In this document: positions 1-6,378 of the stretch, in pieces
How positions within the stretch are numbered: position 1 is the first letter of the stretch
Layout: each line of letters opens with the position of its first letter
Source: an uncultured Oscillospiraceae bacterium
Lineage (GTDB): Bacteria > Bacillota > Clostridia > Oscillospirales > Oscillospiraceae
Direction of reading: 5' to 3'
NCBI GenBank assembly: GCA_934670025.1
Contig: CAKUOS010000068.1
Coordinates: 1 to 8,128, forward strand
Length of the DNA: 8,128 nucleotides
Position numbers and translations under genes: made by a program
The notes under the pieces: generated by a model
The model's database searches: none
What the model saw: only the letters and a program-made list of their open reading frames with translations
What the model was told of the DNA's origin: nothing

Positions 1-19
1 GTTTTGTGAAAAAGATACA

Positions 20-49
20 GTTCGTTCAGGAAATTCTGAACGCCCGAAC
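20..49. repeat. Imperfect inverted repeat beside the tnpV remnant
   Basis: CGTTCAG at 23-29 and CTGAACG at 36-42 form a perfect 7-bp arm pair around a 6-nt loop. GTTC at 20-23 and GAAC at 46-49 can extend it if part of the right arm bulges out. There is no adjacent T-run on either strand good enough to call a terminator. It lies just downstream of the tnpV remnant in that gene's direction and may be debris of the same element. The rest of 1-74 shows no gene. Confidence 0.35.
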
Positions 50-74
50 TTTATTTGTCCAGGCGCTCTCAGTA

Positions 75-305
75 TCAATCATATATCAGCTCAAACTTCA
101 CAATCTCCTCTGCCTGTGCCTTGCAAGCGTTCATCTGCCGCACCCATTCCATTTGGTTTTCGGCTTTCAGTTGCTCGGTCACGCCGTTTTACTCTGCCAG
201 TGACCGCACGATCATCTCTATGCGGTTTCGTGCTGTTTCGTCAATCTCGGCGCAATACTGTCTTACGTACACCCAGCTATCCCAGCGCGTTTTTTCTGCG
301 TCCGG
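75..305 (-). pseudogene. Remnant of a TnpV-like transposon protein (C-terminal part, in-frame stop)
   Basis: Read on the minus strand, one frame stays coherent from about 305 down to a TGA at 75-77. The last 37 codons end in the motif MNACKAQAEEIV followed by KFELIYD, which I recognise as the C-terminus of TnpV-type proteins carried by clostridial transposons. A TAA at 189-191 interrupts the frame just before NGVTEQLK; codons on both sides are in the same frame, so this looks like a single nonsense change (for example CAA or AAA to TAA). The upstream part (DAEKTRWDSWVYVRQY...) is less familiar to me. The frame stays open to the right into the tetR promoter without a convincing start, so the 5' end is missing or the boundary is unclear. 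The base composition here is less GC-rich than in the rest of the window. Family assignment is from memory of the motif, with moderate confidence. Confidence 0.6.
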
Positions 306-308
306 GGC

Positions 309-336
309 TTGACAACGCGCGCCGGGCGCGTATAAT
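309..336 (+). promoter_or_regulatory. Strong SigA-type promoter of the tetR-family gene
   Basis: A perfect -35 box TTGACA (309-314) and a perfect -10 box TATAAT (331-336) are separated by 16 bp. Transcription would begin near 343, about 30 nt before the start codon at 375. A palindrome begins on the last bases of the -10 box and covers the predicted start site, so the promoter is probably autorepressed. Confidence 0.85.
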
Positions 337-364
337 ATAGCATCGTGATATAACAGTGCTATAT
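335..364. promoter_or_regulatory. Candidate operator (palindrome) over the tetR start site
   Basis: The two half-sites are ATATAGCA (335-342) and TGCTATAT (357-364). Twelve of 15 symmetric positions pair, and the arms are perfect over the outer 8 bp. The centre is at 349.5, six or seven bases from the predicted transcription start; the left arm overlaps the -10 box and the right arm ends just before the GGAGG ribosome binding site. This is the expected size and place for a TetR-family dimer that represses its own gene. That the adjacent regulator is the one binding is inference. Confidence 0.65.
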
Positions 365-374
365 GGAGGCTCCC

Positions 375-992
375 ATGACGCAGCAGACCTCATCCACGCT
401 CGATCGCATCCACACGGCCGCACGGGCGGAATTTCTGAATAAGGGCTTCCGCGCCGCGTCTTTGCGCAATATCGTCAAGACCGCCGGCGTCACGACCGGC
501 GCGTTCTACGGCTATTACGCAAGCAAGGAGGCGCTGTTCGCCGCGCTGGTGGACGCGGACTACCGCCATGTGCTGGACGCCTACCGCACGGCGGTCTTCG
601 GCTTTGAGGCGCTCGCGCCCGAAGAGCAGGTCGTGCGGATGGGCTCCGTGGGCAAAAGCTGTATGCAGGAGCTGCTCACATACATGGACAGCCGCCGTCC
701 GGTGTTCCATCTGATCCTTGAGCACGCGGAGGGCACACCCTACGCCGGGCTGATCGACGAGCTGGTCACGCTGGAGATCGCGGCGACCGAACGCTATTGC
801 GGCGTTCTGCGCGCACTGGGGTGCGACGTGCCGTTCATCGATCCGCGGCTGGAGCATATGCTCGTCACGGGCATGATGAACGCCTATTGTGAGATCATCA
901 TCCATGATATGCCGCTTTCCGACGCGCAGCGGTATCTCAATGAGCTGGCCGATTTCCATACGGCCGGGTGGCTGAAGATCATGGGGCAGTAA
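375..992 (+). CDS. TetR/AcrR-family transcriptional regulator
   Basis: This encodes a 205-residue protein with an N-terminal TetR-type DNA-binding domain: a helix around residues 9-24 (IHTAARAEFLNKGF), then the helix-turn-helix at about 30-49 (LRNIVKTAGV-TTGAFYGYY) followed by the usual SKEALF. The remaining ~145 residues are a helical ligand-binding and dimerisation domain whose effector cannot be read from sequence. I chose ATG 375 because GGAGG at 365-369 sits 5 nt upstream; the in-frame ATG at 363 has no such site and lies in the palindrome. TetR proteins usually repress their own gene and a neighbouring transporter until a ligand binds. The gene sits directly upstream of two ABC half-transporters on the same strand but is separated from them by a terminator hairpin. 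It probably senses a compound handled by that transporter; this is inferred from position only. Confidence 0.9.
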   Translation: MTQQTSSTLDRIHTAARAEFLNKGFRAASLRNIVKTAGVTTGAFYGYYASKEALFAALVDADYRHVLDAYRTAVFGFEALAPEEQVVRMGSVGKSCMQELLTYMDSRRPVFHLILEHAEGTPYAGLIDELVTLEIAATERYCGVLRALGCDVPFIDPRLEHMLVTGMMNAYCEIIIHDMPLSDAQRYLNELADFHTAGWLKIMGQ

Positions 993-1009
993 GCCCGGAA
1001 AGCAGGAAC

Positions 1010-1040
1010 AAATTACGGAGCAAATCGCTCTGTAATTTTT
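1010..1040 (+). terminator. Intrinsic terminator after the tetR-family gene
   Basis: A 12-bp stem forms between 1010-1021 and 1027-1038, with one G-U pair, around a 5-nt loop (1022-1026), and the right arm runs into five Ts at 1036-1040. It begins 17 nt after the regulator's stop codon. It should stop most transcription from the tetR promoter, so the ABC genes need readthrough or their own promoter. The stem is rather AT-rich at its base, so termination may be partial. Confidence 0.65.
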
Positions 1041-1043
1041 AAA

Positions 1044-1071
1044 ACGCCGGTTAGATGCAACTAACTGGCGT
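1044..1071. promoter_or_regulatory. Candidate operator or leader hairpin upstream of the ABC genes
   Basis: ACGCCGGTTAG (1044-1054) and CTAACTGGCGT (1061-1071) are inverted repeats matching at 10 of 11 positions, with centre ATGCAA. The core GTTAG-N6-CTAAC is a typical spacing for a dimeric repressor site. Its sequence is unlike the palindrome in front of the tetR gene. A weak -10-like TAAAAT at 1071-1076 touches the right arm, but no good -35 box is visible. As RNA, the same stretch would make an 11-bp stem with a 6-nt loop, ending 16 nt before the ribosome binding site. DNA operator seems likelier than RNA element, but both are open. Confidence 0.55.
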
Positions 1072-1099
1072 AAAATCCAGACAGAAAAGAGGACTTGGA

Positions 1100-2872
1100 A
1101 TGGAAACAAACAAGAAAAGCTGGCTGCAAGCGCTTTTCGCCTATGCACAGGGCGAGAAAAAGCGGATGCTGCTGTCGGTCGTGCTGTCGGTGCTGAGCGT
1201 TACGCTCGGGCTGGCGCCGTTTTACTGTATGTACCGCATGATCTGCCTGTTCGTGGACGGGACGGCGACGGCGGCCGCCGCCGTGCGCTGGTGCCTCTGG
1301 GCGCTTGCCGCTTACGCGGGCAAGATCCTGCTGTTCAGCCTGTCGACGGGCGTATCGCACGCGATGGCCTATACCATCCTCGCGTCGCTGCGGCTGCGTC
1401 TGGCCGACCGTTTCCTGCGCGCGCCGCTGGGCAACGTGCAGAACCATTCCATCGGCGAGATCAAGACCATGATGGTCGACAAGATCGAAAATCTCGAGCC
1501 GCCGCTGGCGCACATGATCCCCGAGGGCGCGGGCCACGTCGTTCTGCCCGTCGTGTCGATCGCGGCGCTTGCCGCCGTCGACTGGCGGCTGGCGCTGGCG
1601 TCGCTGGTCACGTTCCCGCTGTCGTTCGTCTGCATGGGGCTGACATTCAAGATCAGCGGCCGGAACTTTGACCGCTACGACCATTCGGCCAGCTACATGA
1701 ACAGCACCATCGTCGAATATGTCGAGGGCATCGAGGTCATCAAGGCCTTCGGCCGCGCGGGCGTGAGCTATGAAAAGTATGCAAACGCCATCAACGACTT
1801 CCGCACGTTCGTCGTCAAGTGGCTCTCGTCGACGTTCGCCACGATGAAGCTGAGCTTCGTGCTGTTTCCCTCGACGCTTATCGGCACGCTGCCGGTGGCG
1901 CTGGCGCTGGCAAACAGCGGGAAGATCACCGCGGCCGAGGCCGCGCTGGGCGTGATGCTGTCCATCTCGATGGTCGGCTCGCTTGCCAAGCTCGAGGTGT
2001 TCTCGGAGAATATGCGGCAGGTGAAATTCACGGTCGAGGGGCTTCAGGAATTTCTTGAAATGCCCGCGCTGCCGGAGCCTGCGCAGCGCGCGGACGTGCG
2101 CCGCACGGACGTTTCGCTCAAAAACGTACATTTTTCCTATACGGGCAAGGCGCAGGACGAGGTGCTGCACGGCATCGATCTCGACCTGCCGCAGGGCAGC
2201 TACACCGCGCTCGTCGGTCCGTCGGGCGGCGGCAAATCGACCGTGGCGAAGCTCATCGCGCGCTTCTGGGACGTGACGGCGGGCGAGATCACCATCGGCG
2301 GCGTAAACGTGAAGGATATGCCGCTGGAGCAGCTGTCGGAATACGTCAGCTTCGTCACGCAGGATAATTTCCTCTTCAACTGCTCGCTGCTGGAAAACAT
2401 CCGTCTCGGCAACCCCAATGCGACCGACGACGAGGTCCGTGCCGCGGCCAGAGCCGCGCAGTGCGAGGAATTCATCGCCAAACTGCCGCAGGAGTATGAC
2501 ACGCCTGCCGGCGAGGCCGGTAAGCGCCTGTCCGGCGGCGAAAAGCAGCGCATCGCCATCGCGCGCATGATGCTCAAAAACGCGCCGGTCGTCATCCTCG
2601 ACGAGGCCACGGCGTTCACCGACCCCGAAAACGAGGATAAGCTCCAGCGCAGCATCGCCGCGCTGACAAAGGGCAAGACGCTGCTCGTCATCGCGCACCG
2701 GCTCTCGACCATCCGGAACGCGGACAACATCGTGGTGCTCAAAAACGGCGCGATCGAGGCGCAGGGCACACAGCAGACGCTGCTTGCGTCGTGCCCGCTG
2801 TACCGGGATATGTGGCAGGCGCACATCGGCGCGAAAAACTGGGCGGTCTCGACCGCGGCAAAGGAGGGTTAA
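1100..2872 (+). CDS. ABC transporter half-molecule, fused membrane and ATPase domains (first of a pair)
   Basis: A 590-residue type IV (exporter-fold) half-transporter that would sit in the cytoplasmic membrane and use ATP to move an unknown substrate. Hydrophobic stretches near 23-45, 62-88, 143-160, 163-183, 250-272 and 281-297 give the six membrane helices. The nucleotide-binding domain follows from about 335. It has Walker A GPSGGGKST at 373-381, the Q-loop glutamine at 421, signature LSGGE at 477-481, Walker B VVILDE at 497-502 with catalytic Glu502, and the switch His533. The D-loop reads AFTD instead of the commoner SxLD/SVD. ATG 1100 is chosen because AGAGGA at 1088-1093 lies 6 nt upstream; an in-frame ATG at 1055 falls inside the palindrome. 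The second half-transporter starts 5 nt after the stop, so the two are co-transcribed and probably dimerise. Default guess is multidrug export; the D-loop and coupling region (IEVIKAFGRAG) faintly recall YbtPQ/IrtAB siderophore importers. Confidence 0.92.
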   Translation: METNKKSWLQALFAYAQGEKKRMLLSVVLSVLSVTLGLAPFYCMYRMICLFVDGTATAAAAVRWCLWALAAYAGKILLFSLSTGVSHAMAYTILASLRLRLADRFLRAPLGNVQNHSIGEIKTMMVDKIENLEPPLAHMIPEGAGHVVLPVVSIAALAAVDWRLALASLVTFPLSFVCMGLTFKISGRNFDRYDHSASYMNSTIVEYVEGIEVIKAFGRAGVSYEKYANAINDFRTFVVKWLSSTFATMKLSFVLFPSTLIGTLPVALALANSGKITAAEAALGVMLSISMVGSLAKLEVFSENMRQVKFTVEGLQEFLEMPALPEPAQRADVRRTDVSLKNVHFSYTGKAQDEVLHGIDLDLPQGSYTALVGPSGGGKSTVAKLIARFWDVTAGEITIGGVNVKDMPLEQLSEYVSFVTQDNFLFNCSLLENIRLGNPNATDDEVRAAARAAQCEEFIAKLPQEYDTPAGEAGKRLSGGEKQRIAIARMMLKNAPVVILDEATAFTDPENEDKLQRSIAALTKGKTLLVIAHRLSTIRNADNIVVLKNGAIEAQGTQQTLLASCPLYRDMWQAHIGAKNWAVSTAAKEG

Positions 2873-2877
2873 GCGGT

Positions 2878-4632
2878 ATGTTCAAAACCGTAAAGCGCAT
2901 CATCGACTGGTGCGGCGAATATAAGGGCAGGCTGTATCTTGGCTTCGTCATGACGTTCTTCTCGCACATCTTCGCGGCCATGCCGCTGGCGCTGGCGGCG
3001 TATGCCGTCGGAAAACTCATCGAGGCGCAGACGGCCGGCGCGCCGTTTGACACGCCGCTCATCCGGAAGTGCCTCGCCGCGCAGATCGTGCTGGTTTTCC
3101 TGCGCTTCCTGTTCGACTATTTCCGCGCCGAGGCGCAGGAGCCCATCAGCTATCAGCTCACCGCGCGCGACCGGCTGGCCGTCGGCGATGCGCTCAAGCG
3201 CGTGTCGCTGGGCTATTTCCAGCAGGTCAGCACCGGCAACATCCTCAACTCCATCACCACGGGCCTGTCCACGCTTGAAAATATGGGCATCCGCATGATC
3301 GACAACTTTGTCGGCGGATATCTCAATTTCCTCGTCATCTTCCTGTGCCTCGCGGTATGCAGTCCCGTGACGGCGCTCATCGCGCTGGCCGCGGCCGGTC
3401 TGTCGCTTCTGTGTATGCTGCTCATCTCGCACTACAGCCGCCGCAACGCGCCCGCCGAGGCGCAGGCCAACCGCGATCTGACCGGTGCGGTGCTGGAATA
3501 CGCGCGCGGGTTTGCGGTCGTCAAATCGTTCGGCAGGAGCGGCGCGGCCATGGACGCGGTCAAAGCGGCCATCGGCGACAGTAAGCGCATCCACGTCAGG
3601 ATCGAGTGGGGCTACGTGCCGGGCAACGCGCTGCATCTGCTCGCGCTCAAGTGCGGCAGCGTGGGCCTCGCGCTGGCCGCAGCGCTGCAATGCCTGCGCG
3701 GCGAGATGACGCTTTCGCTGATGCTGCTGTTCGTGTTCTATTCCTTCAGCATTTTTGCAAGCCTCGAACCCATCAGCGACAGCGCGCACACGCTCGGTGT
3801 CATCGACGACGCGATGGACCAGCTCGACGCGCTGCGCGGCGGCAGCTTCATCGACGCGGACGGCCGCGATATTCAGCTTTCGCACTATGACATCGCGTTC
3901 AAAAACGTCGATTTCGGCTATGATGCGCGGCAGAGCCTCAAAAATGTCAGCTTCACGATCCCCGAAAAGACCTCCACGGCCATCGTCGGCCCGTCCGGCT
4001 CCGGCAAGACGACCATTTGCAGCCTGCTCGCCCGGTTCTACGATCCGCAGGGCGGCAGCATCACGCTCGGCGGGCACGATCTGAAGGAATTCACGTGCGA
4101 CAGTCTGCTGTCGAACATCTCGATGGTCTTCCAGAACGTCTACCTCTTCCACGACACCATCCGCGCCAATATTCTCTTCGGCCGGCCCGACGCGACGGAG
4201 GATGAGATGATCGCCGCGGCGAAAAGGGCCCGCTGCCACGACTTCATCATGGCGCTGCCGAACGGCTACGACACCGTGGTCGGCGAGGGCGGCGGCACGC
4301 TCTCGGGCGGCGAAAAGCAGCGCATCTCCATCGCGCGCGCGATCCTCAAGGATGCGCCCATCATCATCCTCGACGAGGCCACGGCCAGCGTCGACCCCGA
4401 GAACGAGCACCTTATTCAGGCCGCCATCTCCGAACTCACGCGCGGCAAGACGATCATCACCATCGCCCACCGGCTTGCGACCGTGCAGAACGCCGACCAG
4501 ATCCTTGTCGTCGACGACGGCCGCATCGCGGAACACGGCACGCACGACGAACTTGTAAAGCAGGACGGCATCTACAAGCGCTTCACCGCCATCCGCGAAA
4601 GAGCCGAGCTCTGGAACATCGCGGCAGAGTAA
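2878..4632 (+). CDS. ABC transporter half-molecule, fused membrane and ATPase domains (second of a pair)
   Basis: A 584-residue partner to the gene just upstream, with the same order of domains. Membrane helices are likely near 18-44, 62-82, 143-160, 163-184, 248-270 and 279-297. The ATPase domain has Walker A GPSGSGKTT at 371-379, the Q-loop glutamine at 419, signature LSGGE at 475-479, Walker B IIILDE at 495-500 with Glu500, D-loop ASVD and His531. Both partners keep the catalytic glutamate, signature and switch histidine, so unlike many heterodimeric exporters neither ATP site looks plainly degenerate. ATG 2878 has AAGGAGG at 2861-2867, 10 nt upstream and overlapping the end of the first gene, which points to tight co-expression. 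A longer reading that starts inside the previous gene lacks such a site. The substrate is unknown. A strong terminator follows at 4647-4679. Confidence 0.92.
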   Translation: MFKTVKRIIDWCGEYKGRLYLGFVMTFFSHIFAAMPLALAAYAVGKLIEAQTAGAPFDTPLIRKCLAAQIVLVFLRFLFDYFRAEAQEPISYQLTARDRLAVGDALKRVSLGYFQQVSTGNILNSITTGLSTLENMGIRMIDNFVGGYLNFLVIFLCLAVCSPVTALIALAAAGLSLLCMLLISHYSRRNAPAEAQANRDLTGAVLEYARGFAVVKSFGRSGAAMDAVKAAIGDSKRIHVRIEWGYVPGNALHLLALKCGSVGLALAAALQCLRGEMTLSLMLLFVFYSFSIFASLEPISDSAHTLGVIDDAMDQLDALRGGSFIDADGRDIQLSHYDIAFKNVDFGYDARQSLKNVSFTIPEKTSTAIVGPSGSGKTTICSLLARFYDPQGGSITLGGHDLKEFTCDSLLSNISMVFQNVYLFHDTIRANILFGRPDATEDEMIAAAKRARCHDFIMALPNGYDTVVGEGGGTLSGGEKQRISIARAILKDAPIIILDEATASVDPENEHLIQAAISELTRGKTIITIAHRLATVQNADQILVVDDGRIAEHGTHDELVKQDGIYKRFTAIRERAELWNIAAE

Positions 4633-4646
4633 GCCCGGACGCATAC

Positions 4647-4679
4647 AAAAAAGCACAGCCGTGCGGCTGTGCTTTTTTT
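4647..4679. terminator. Bidirectional intrinsic terminator
   Basis: A perfect 8-bp stem, GCACAGCC (4653-4660) with GGCTGTGC (4665-4672), has a 4-nt loop, with six As to the left and seven Ts to the right. It therefore works on both strands. It ends the ABC operon on the plus strand and the rlmH-cupin transcript arriving on the minus strand. Confidence 0.93.
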
Positions 4680-4689
4680 GCGCCCGTTT

Positions 4690-5043
4690 TTATTCCCGGT
4701 TCGGCAGGATGACGGCCAGAAAGCGCGTCACGCCGCCCGTATGGTTCACGATCGAATGCGTATGGCCGTCGGCGCAGAATTCGCCGTCGCCCACGTGCAG
4801 CTCGCGCGCCTGACCGTCTTCGCTGACGGTCGCCGCGCCCTCGAGGATGACATACGCTTCGCCGTTTTCGGTGTGCGGATGCACGCCGACGGACTCGCCG
4901 GGCTGAAGCGTGATGACGGCCATCATCTCCGCGCGGCTGCCCAGCTGCTCGGCCGAGAAGAGATAGCGGAAGCTCGGGCTGCCGCTGCCGCCGCGGATGT
5001 TGTGCTTGACGGCGGTGGCCATTTCGTCTTTCATCTGAAACAT
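4690..5043 (-). CDS. Small single-domain cupin protein
   Basis: A 117-residue protein that is almost entirely one cupin beta-barrel. Cupin motif 1 is seen as GVHPHTENGEAYVILEG, with metal-ligand candidates His55, His57 and Glu62. Motif 2 is GDGEFCADGHTHSIVN, with His94 (or His96) as the fourth ligand. The metal site looks intact, but such small monocupins range over isomerases, dioxygenases, sugar-binding and regulatory proteins, and I cannot name the reaction. The start at 5043 has AGGAGG 9 nt upstream; an alternative ATG three codons later is too far from it. The gene follows rlmH by 23 nt on the same strand and is probably co-transcribed with it. The frame stays open upstream through rlmH, but that is antisense-free overlap without meaning. 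Confidence 0.85.
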   Translation of the reverse strand: MFQMKDEMATAVKHNIRGGSGSPSFRYLFSAEQLGSRAEMMAVITLQPGESVGVHPHTENGEAYVILEGAATVSEDGQARELHVGDGEFCADGHTHSIVNHTGGVTRFLAVILPNRE

Positions 5044-5066
5044 TGCGAAAAACCTCCTGTTTTGGA

Positions 5067-5549
5067 CTATTTGTGATACTTGCTGCCGGCCTGAATGGCC
5101 TCGACGCGGTAGATCTGCTCGAGCGCCATCACGCGCGCCAGATGGTGCGGAAAGGTCATTTTGCTCATGGAAAGCTGGAGATCGGCGAGCTTTTTGATCT
5201 CCGGATCGATGCCGAACGACGAGCCGATCAGGAAGCACGCGCCCGGTTTTCCTCCGGATTTTGCCGCGCACAGCGTATCGGCCAGCTGTTCGGACGACAG
5301 GAGCTTCCCCTCCGGGGTCAGCACGCAGAAAAAGCAGCCCTTCGGCACTTTCGCGCGGATAAGCTCCGCCTCTTTCCGCAGCCCCTGCGCGATCTGCGCC
5401 GCGTTCGGATCCTCGGGCAGACGGCATTCCGGAAGCTCGATGAGCTGAAACGCGCAGTACGCCTTGAGCCGCTTGGCGTATTCCGCGGCGGCCTCGGTAT
5501 AGAACTTTTCCTTGAGCTTTCCCATGCAGATGAGCGTGACGGAAAACAT
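5067..5549 (-). CDS. rlmH: 23S rRNA pseudouridine-1915 N3-methyltransferase RlmH
   Basis: A 160-residue SPOUT-class methyltransferase, about the usual family length (155-160). RlmH uses S-adenosylmethionine to methylate the pseudouridine at position 1915 (E. coli numbering) in helix 69 of 23S rRNA, acting as a homodimer on the assembled ribosome. The cofactor knot is visible as CFLIGSSFGID at 105-115, and the C-terminal family signature as HHLARVMALEQIYR at 135-148, ending in YHK. The family normally has two glycines in IGGxxG; here the second is serine (Ser110). ATG 5549 is preceded by GGAGGGG four nt upstream (the GGAGG core six nt upstream); an in-frame start seven codons earlier lacks a site. 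It lies downstream of rpsR beyond a terminator, with no promoter of its own that I can see, and 23 nt before the cupin gene. Confidence 0.93.
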   Translation of the reverse strand: MFSVTLICMGKLKEKFYTEAAAEYAKRLKAYCAFQLIELPECRLPEDPNAAQIAQGLRKEAELIRAKVPKGCFFCVLTPEGKLLSSEQLADTLCAAKSGGKPGACFLIGSSFGIDPEIKKLADLQLSMSKMTFPHHLARVMALEQIYRVEAIQAGSKYHK

Positions 5550-5568
5550 GAAACCCCTCCGTTTAGTC

Positions 5569-5597
5569 AAAAAACCTGCCCATACGGACAGGTTTTT
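5569..5597 (-). terminator. Terminator after rpsR, better on the minus strand
   Basis: Read on the minus strand, ACCTGTCC (5593-5586) pairs with GGGCAGGT (5581-5574) around a GTAT loop, with flanking A/T pairs and a six-T run (5574-5569). The sixth position is a G-U wobble on the minus-strand RNA but a C-A mismatch on the plus strand, so the hairpin is built for the minus-strand transcript. It closes the rpsF-ssb-rpsR unit, and rlmH must depend on partial readthrough or an unseen promoter. Confidence 0.75.
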
Positions 5598-5608
5598 CGT
5601 GTTGAAAC

Positions 5609-5848
5609 TCAGTCTGCCACGTAAGGCAGCAGGGCGATCTGACGCGCGCGCTTGATGGCGACAGTCAGCTGACGCTGATGAGCCGCGCAGGTGCCGGTCG
5701 TGCGGCGGGGCAGGATCTTGCCGCGCTCGGACGTATAGCGCTTCAGCTTTGCAGTGTCTTTAAAATCGATGTGCGTTACCTTATCGACGCAGAAGGAACA
5801 GACCTTCTTGCGCTTGCGAGGATGAACACGATCATTCGCCATTGCCAT
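5609..5848 (-). CDS. rpsR: Small ribosomal subunit protein bS18
   Basis: A 79-residue protein with the whole S18 pattern: basic N-terminus [10 protein letters not shown], then [36 protein letters not shown]18 binds the platform of the 30S subunit as a dimer with S6, whose gene is at the head of this operon. Cys17, Cys20, Cys54 and His57 form a likely zinc site, so this is the zinc-binding (C+) form of S18; some bacteria have forms lacking these cysteines. The start at 5848 has AGGAGG 8 nt upstream (5857-5862). An ATG two codons later would be too far. It follows ssb by 38 nt and is the last gene before the terminator. Confidence 0.97.
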   Translation of the reverse strand: MAMANDRVHPRKRKKVCSFCVDKVTHIDFKDTAKLKRYTSERGKILPRRTTGTCAAHQRQLTVAIKRARQIALLPYVAD

Positions 5849-5886
5849 AGTGAAATCCTCCTATCTTTTGGTCTTGTGGAAAAATG

Positions 5887-6366
5887 TTAGAACGGGAGTT
5901 CGGGATCGTCGTCGGAGAGCATCGAGAAATCAGACGCGGCGGAAGCGACGTTCTGCGGAGCCTGATACGCGGGCTGCTGCTGCGGGACCTGGCTGAAGCT
6001 CTGCGCGTAGCCCTGCGACTGGTTGAAGCCGCCGTCGGCATTGTCGCGCTTGCTGTCGCCGAAGTAGACATTGTCCGCCACGACCTCGGCCGAGCGGCGC
6101 TTGTTGCCCTCTTTGTCCTGCCAGTTGCGGATCTGCAGCCGGCCCGTCACGACGGCCATGCGGCCCTTGGTGAAGTACTTGCTGACGAACTCAGCCGTAC
6201 CGCGCCACGCGACGATATCCACGAAATCTGTTTCCTTTTCCGCGCCCTGCGCCGCATAATCGCGGTCGACAGCGAGCGTAAAGGATGCGACCGCGATGCC
6301 GCTGCCGGTGCGGCGCAGCTCGGGGTCTCGAGTCAGGCGTCCCATGAGAACGATATGGTTCAGCAT
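5887..6366 (-). CDS. ssb: Single-stranded DNA-binding protein SSB
   Basis: A 159-residue SSB. The OB-fold spans about residues 1-103 (MLNHIVLMGRLTRDPELR at the start; Trp54 and Trp82 are likely base-stacking residues). A low-complexity Gln/Ser/Pro-rich linker covers about 104-150. The acidic tip DDDPELPF (152-159) is the standard docking peptide for replication and repair partners. It coats single-stranded DNA as a tetramer. Its place between rpsF and rpsR is the classic bacterial arrangement, which marks this as the essential chromosomal copy rather than a plasmid or phage SSB. The ribosome binding site AAGGAG overlaps the rpsF stop codon and lies about 8 nt before ATG 6366; the gap to rpsF is 12 nt, so the two are tightly linked in translation. 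Confidence 0.97.
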   Translation of the reverse strand: MLNHIVLMGRLTRDPELRRTGSGIAVASFTLAVDRDYAAQGAEKETDFVDIVAWRGTAEFVSKYFTKGRMAVVTGRLQIRNWQDKEGNKRRSAEVVADNVYFGDSKRDNADGGFNQSQGYAQSFSQVPQQQPAYQAPQNVASAASDFSMLSDDDPELPF

Positions 6367-6378
6367 GTGAATGTCTCC

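Noticed and set aside
6..340. Short plus-strand frames at the left edge as genes
   Set aside because: They overlap the tnpV remnant antisense and the tetR promoter, lack ribosome binding sites, and resemble no protein I know.
390..1148. 252-codon open frame antisense to the TetR gene
   Set aside because: Shadow of the regulator in a GC-rich genome; no domain and no start signals.
1061..2824. 587-codon open frame antisense to the first ABC gene
   Set aside because: It mirrors a well-recognised gene, has no ribosome binding site or domain, and is rich in Arg, Asp and His as expected from antisense reading of GC-rich codons.
2869..4656. 595-codon open frame antisense to the second ABC gene
   Set aside because: Same reason; it also starts inside the terminator hairpin.
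5044..5427. Upstream extension of the cupin frame into rlmH
   Set aside because: The cupin has a proper ribosome binding site before 5043, the extension has no cupin or other domain, and it overlaps rlmH in another frame.
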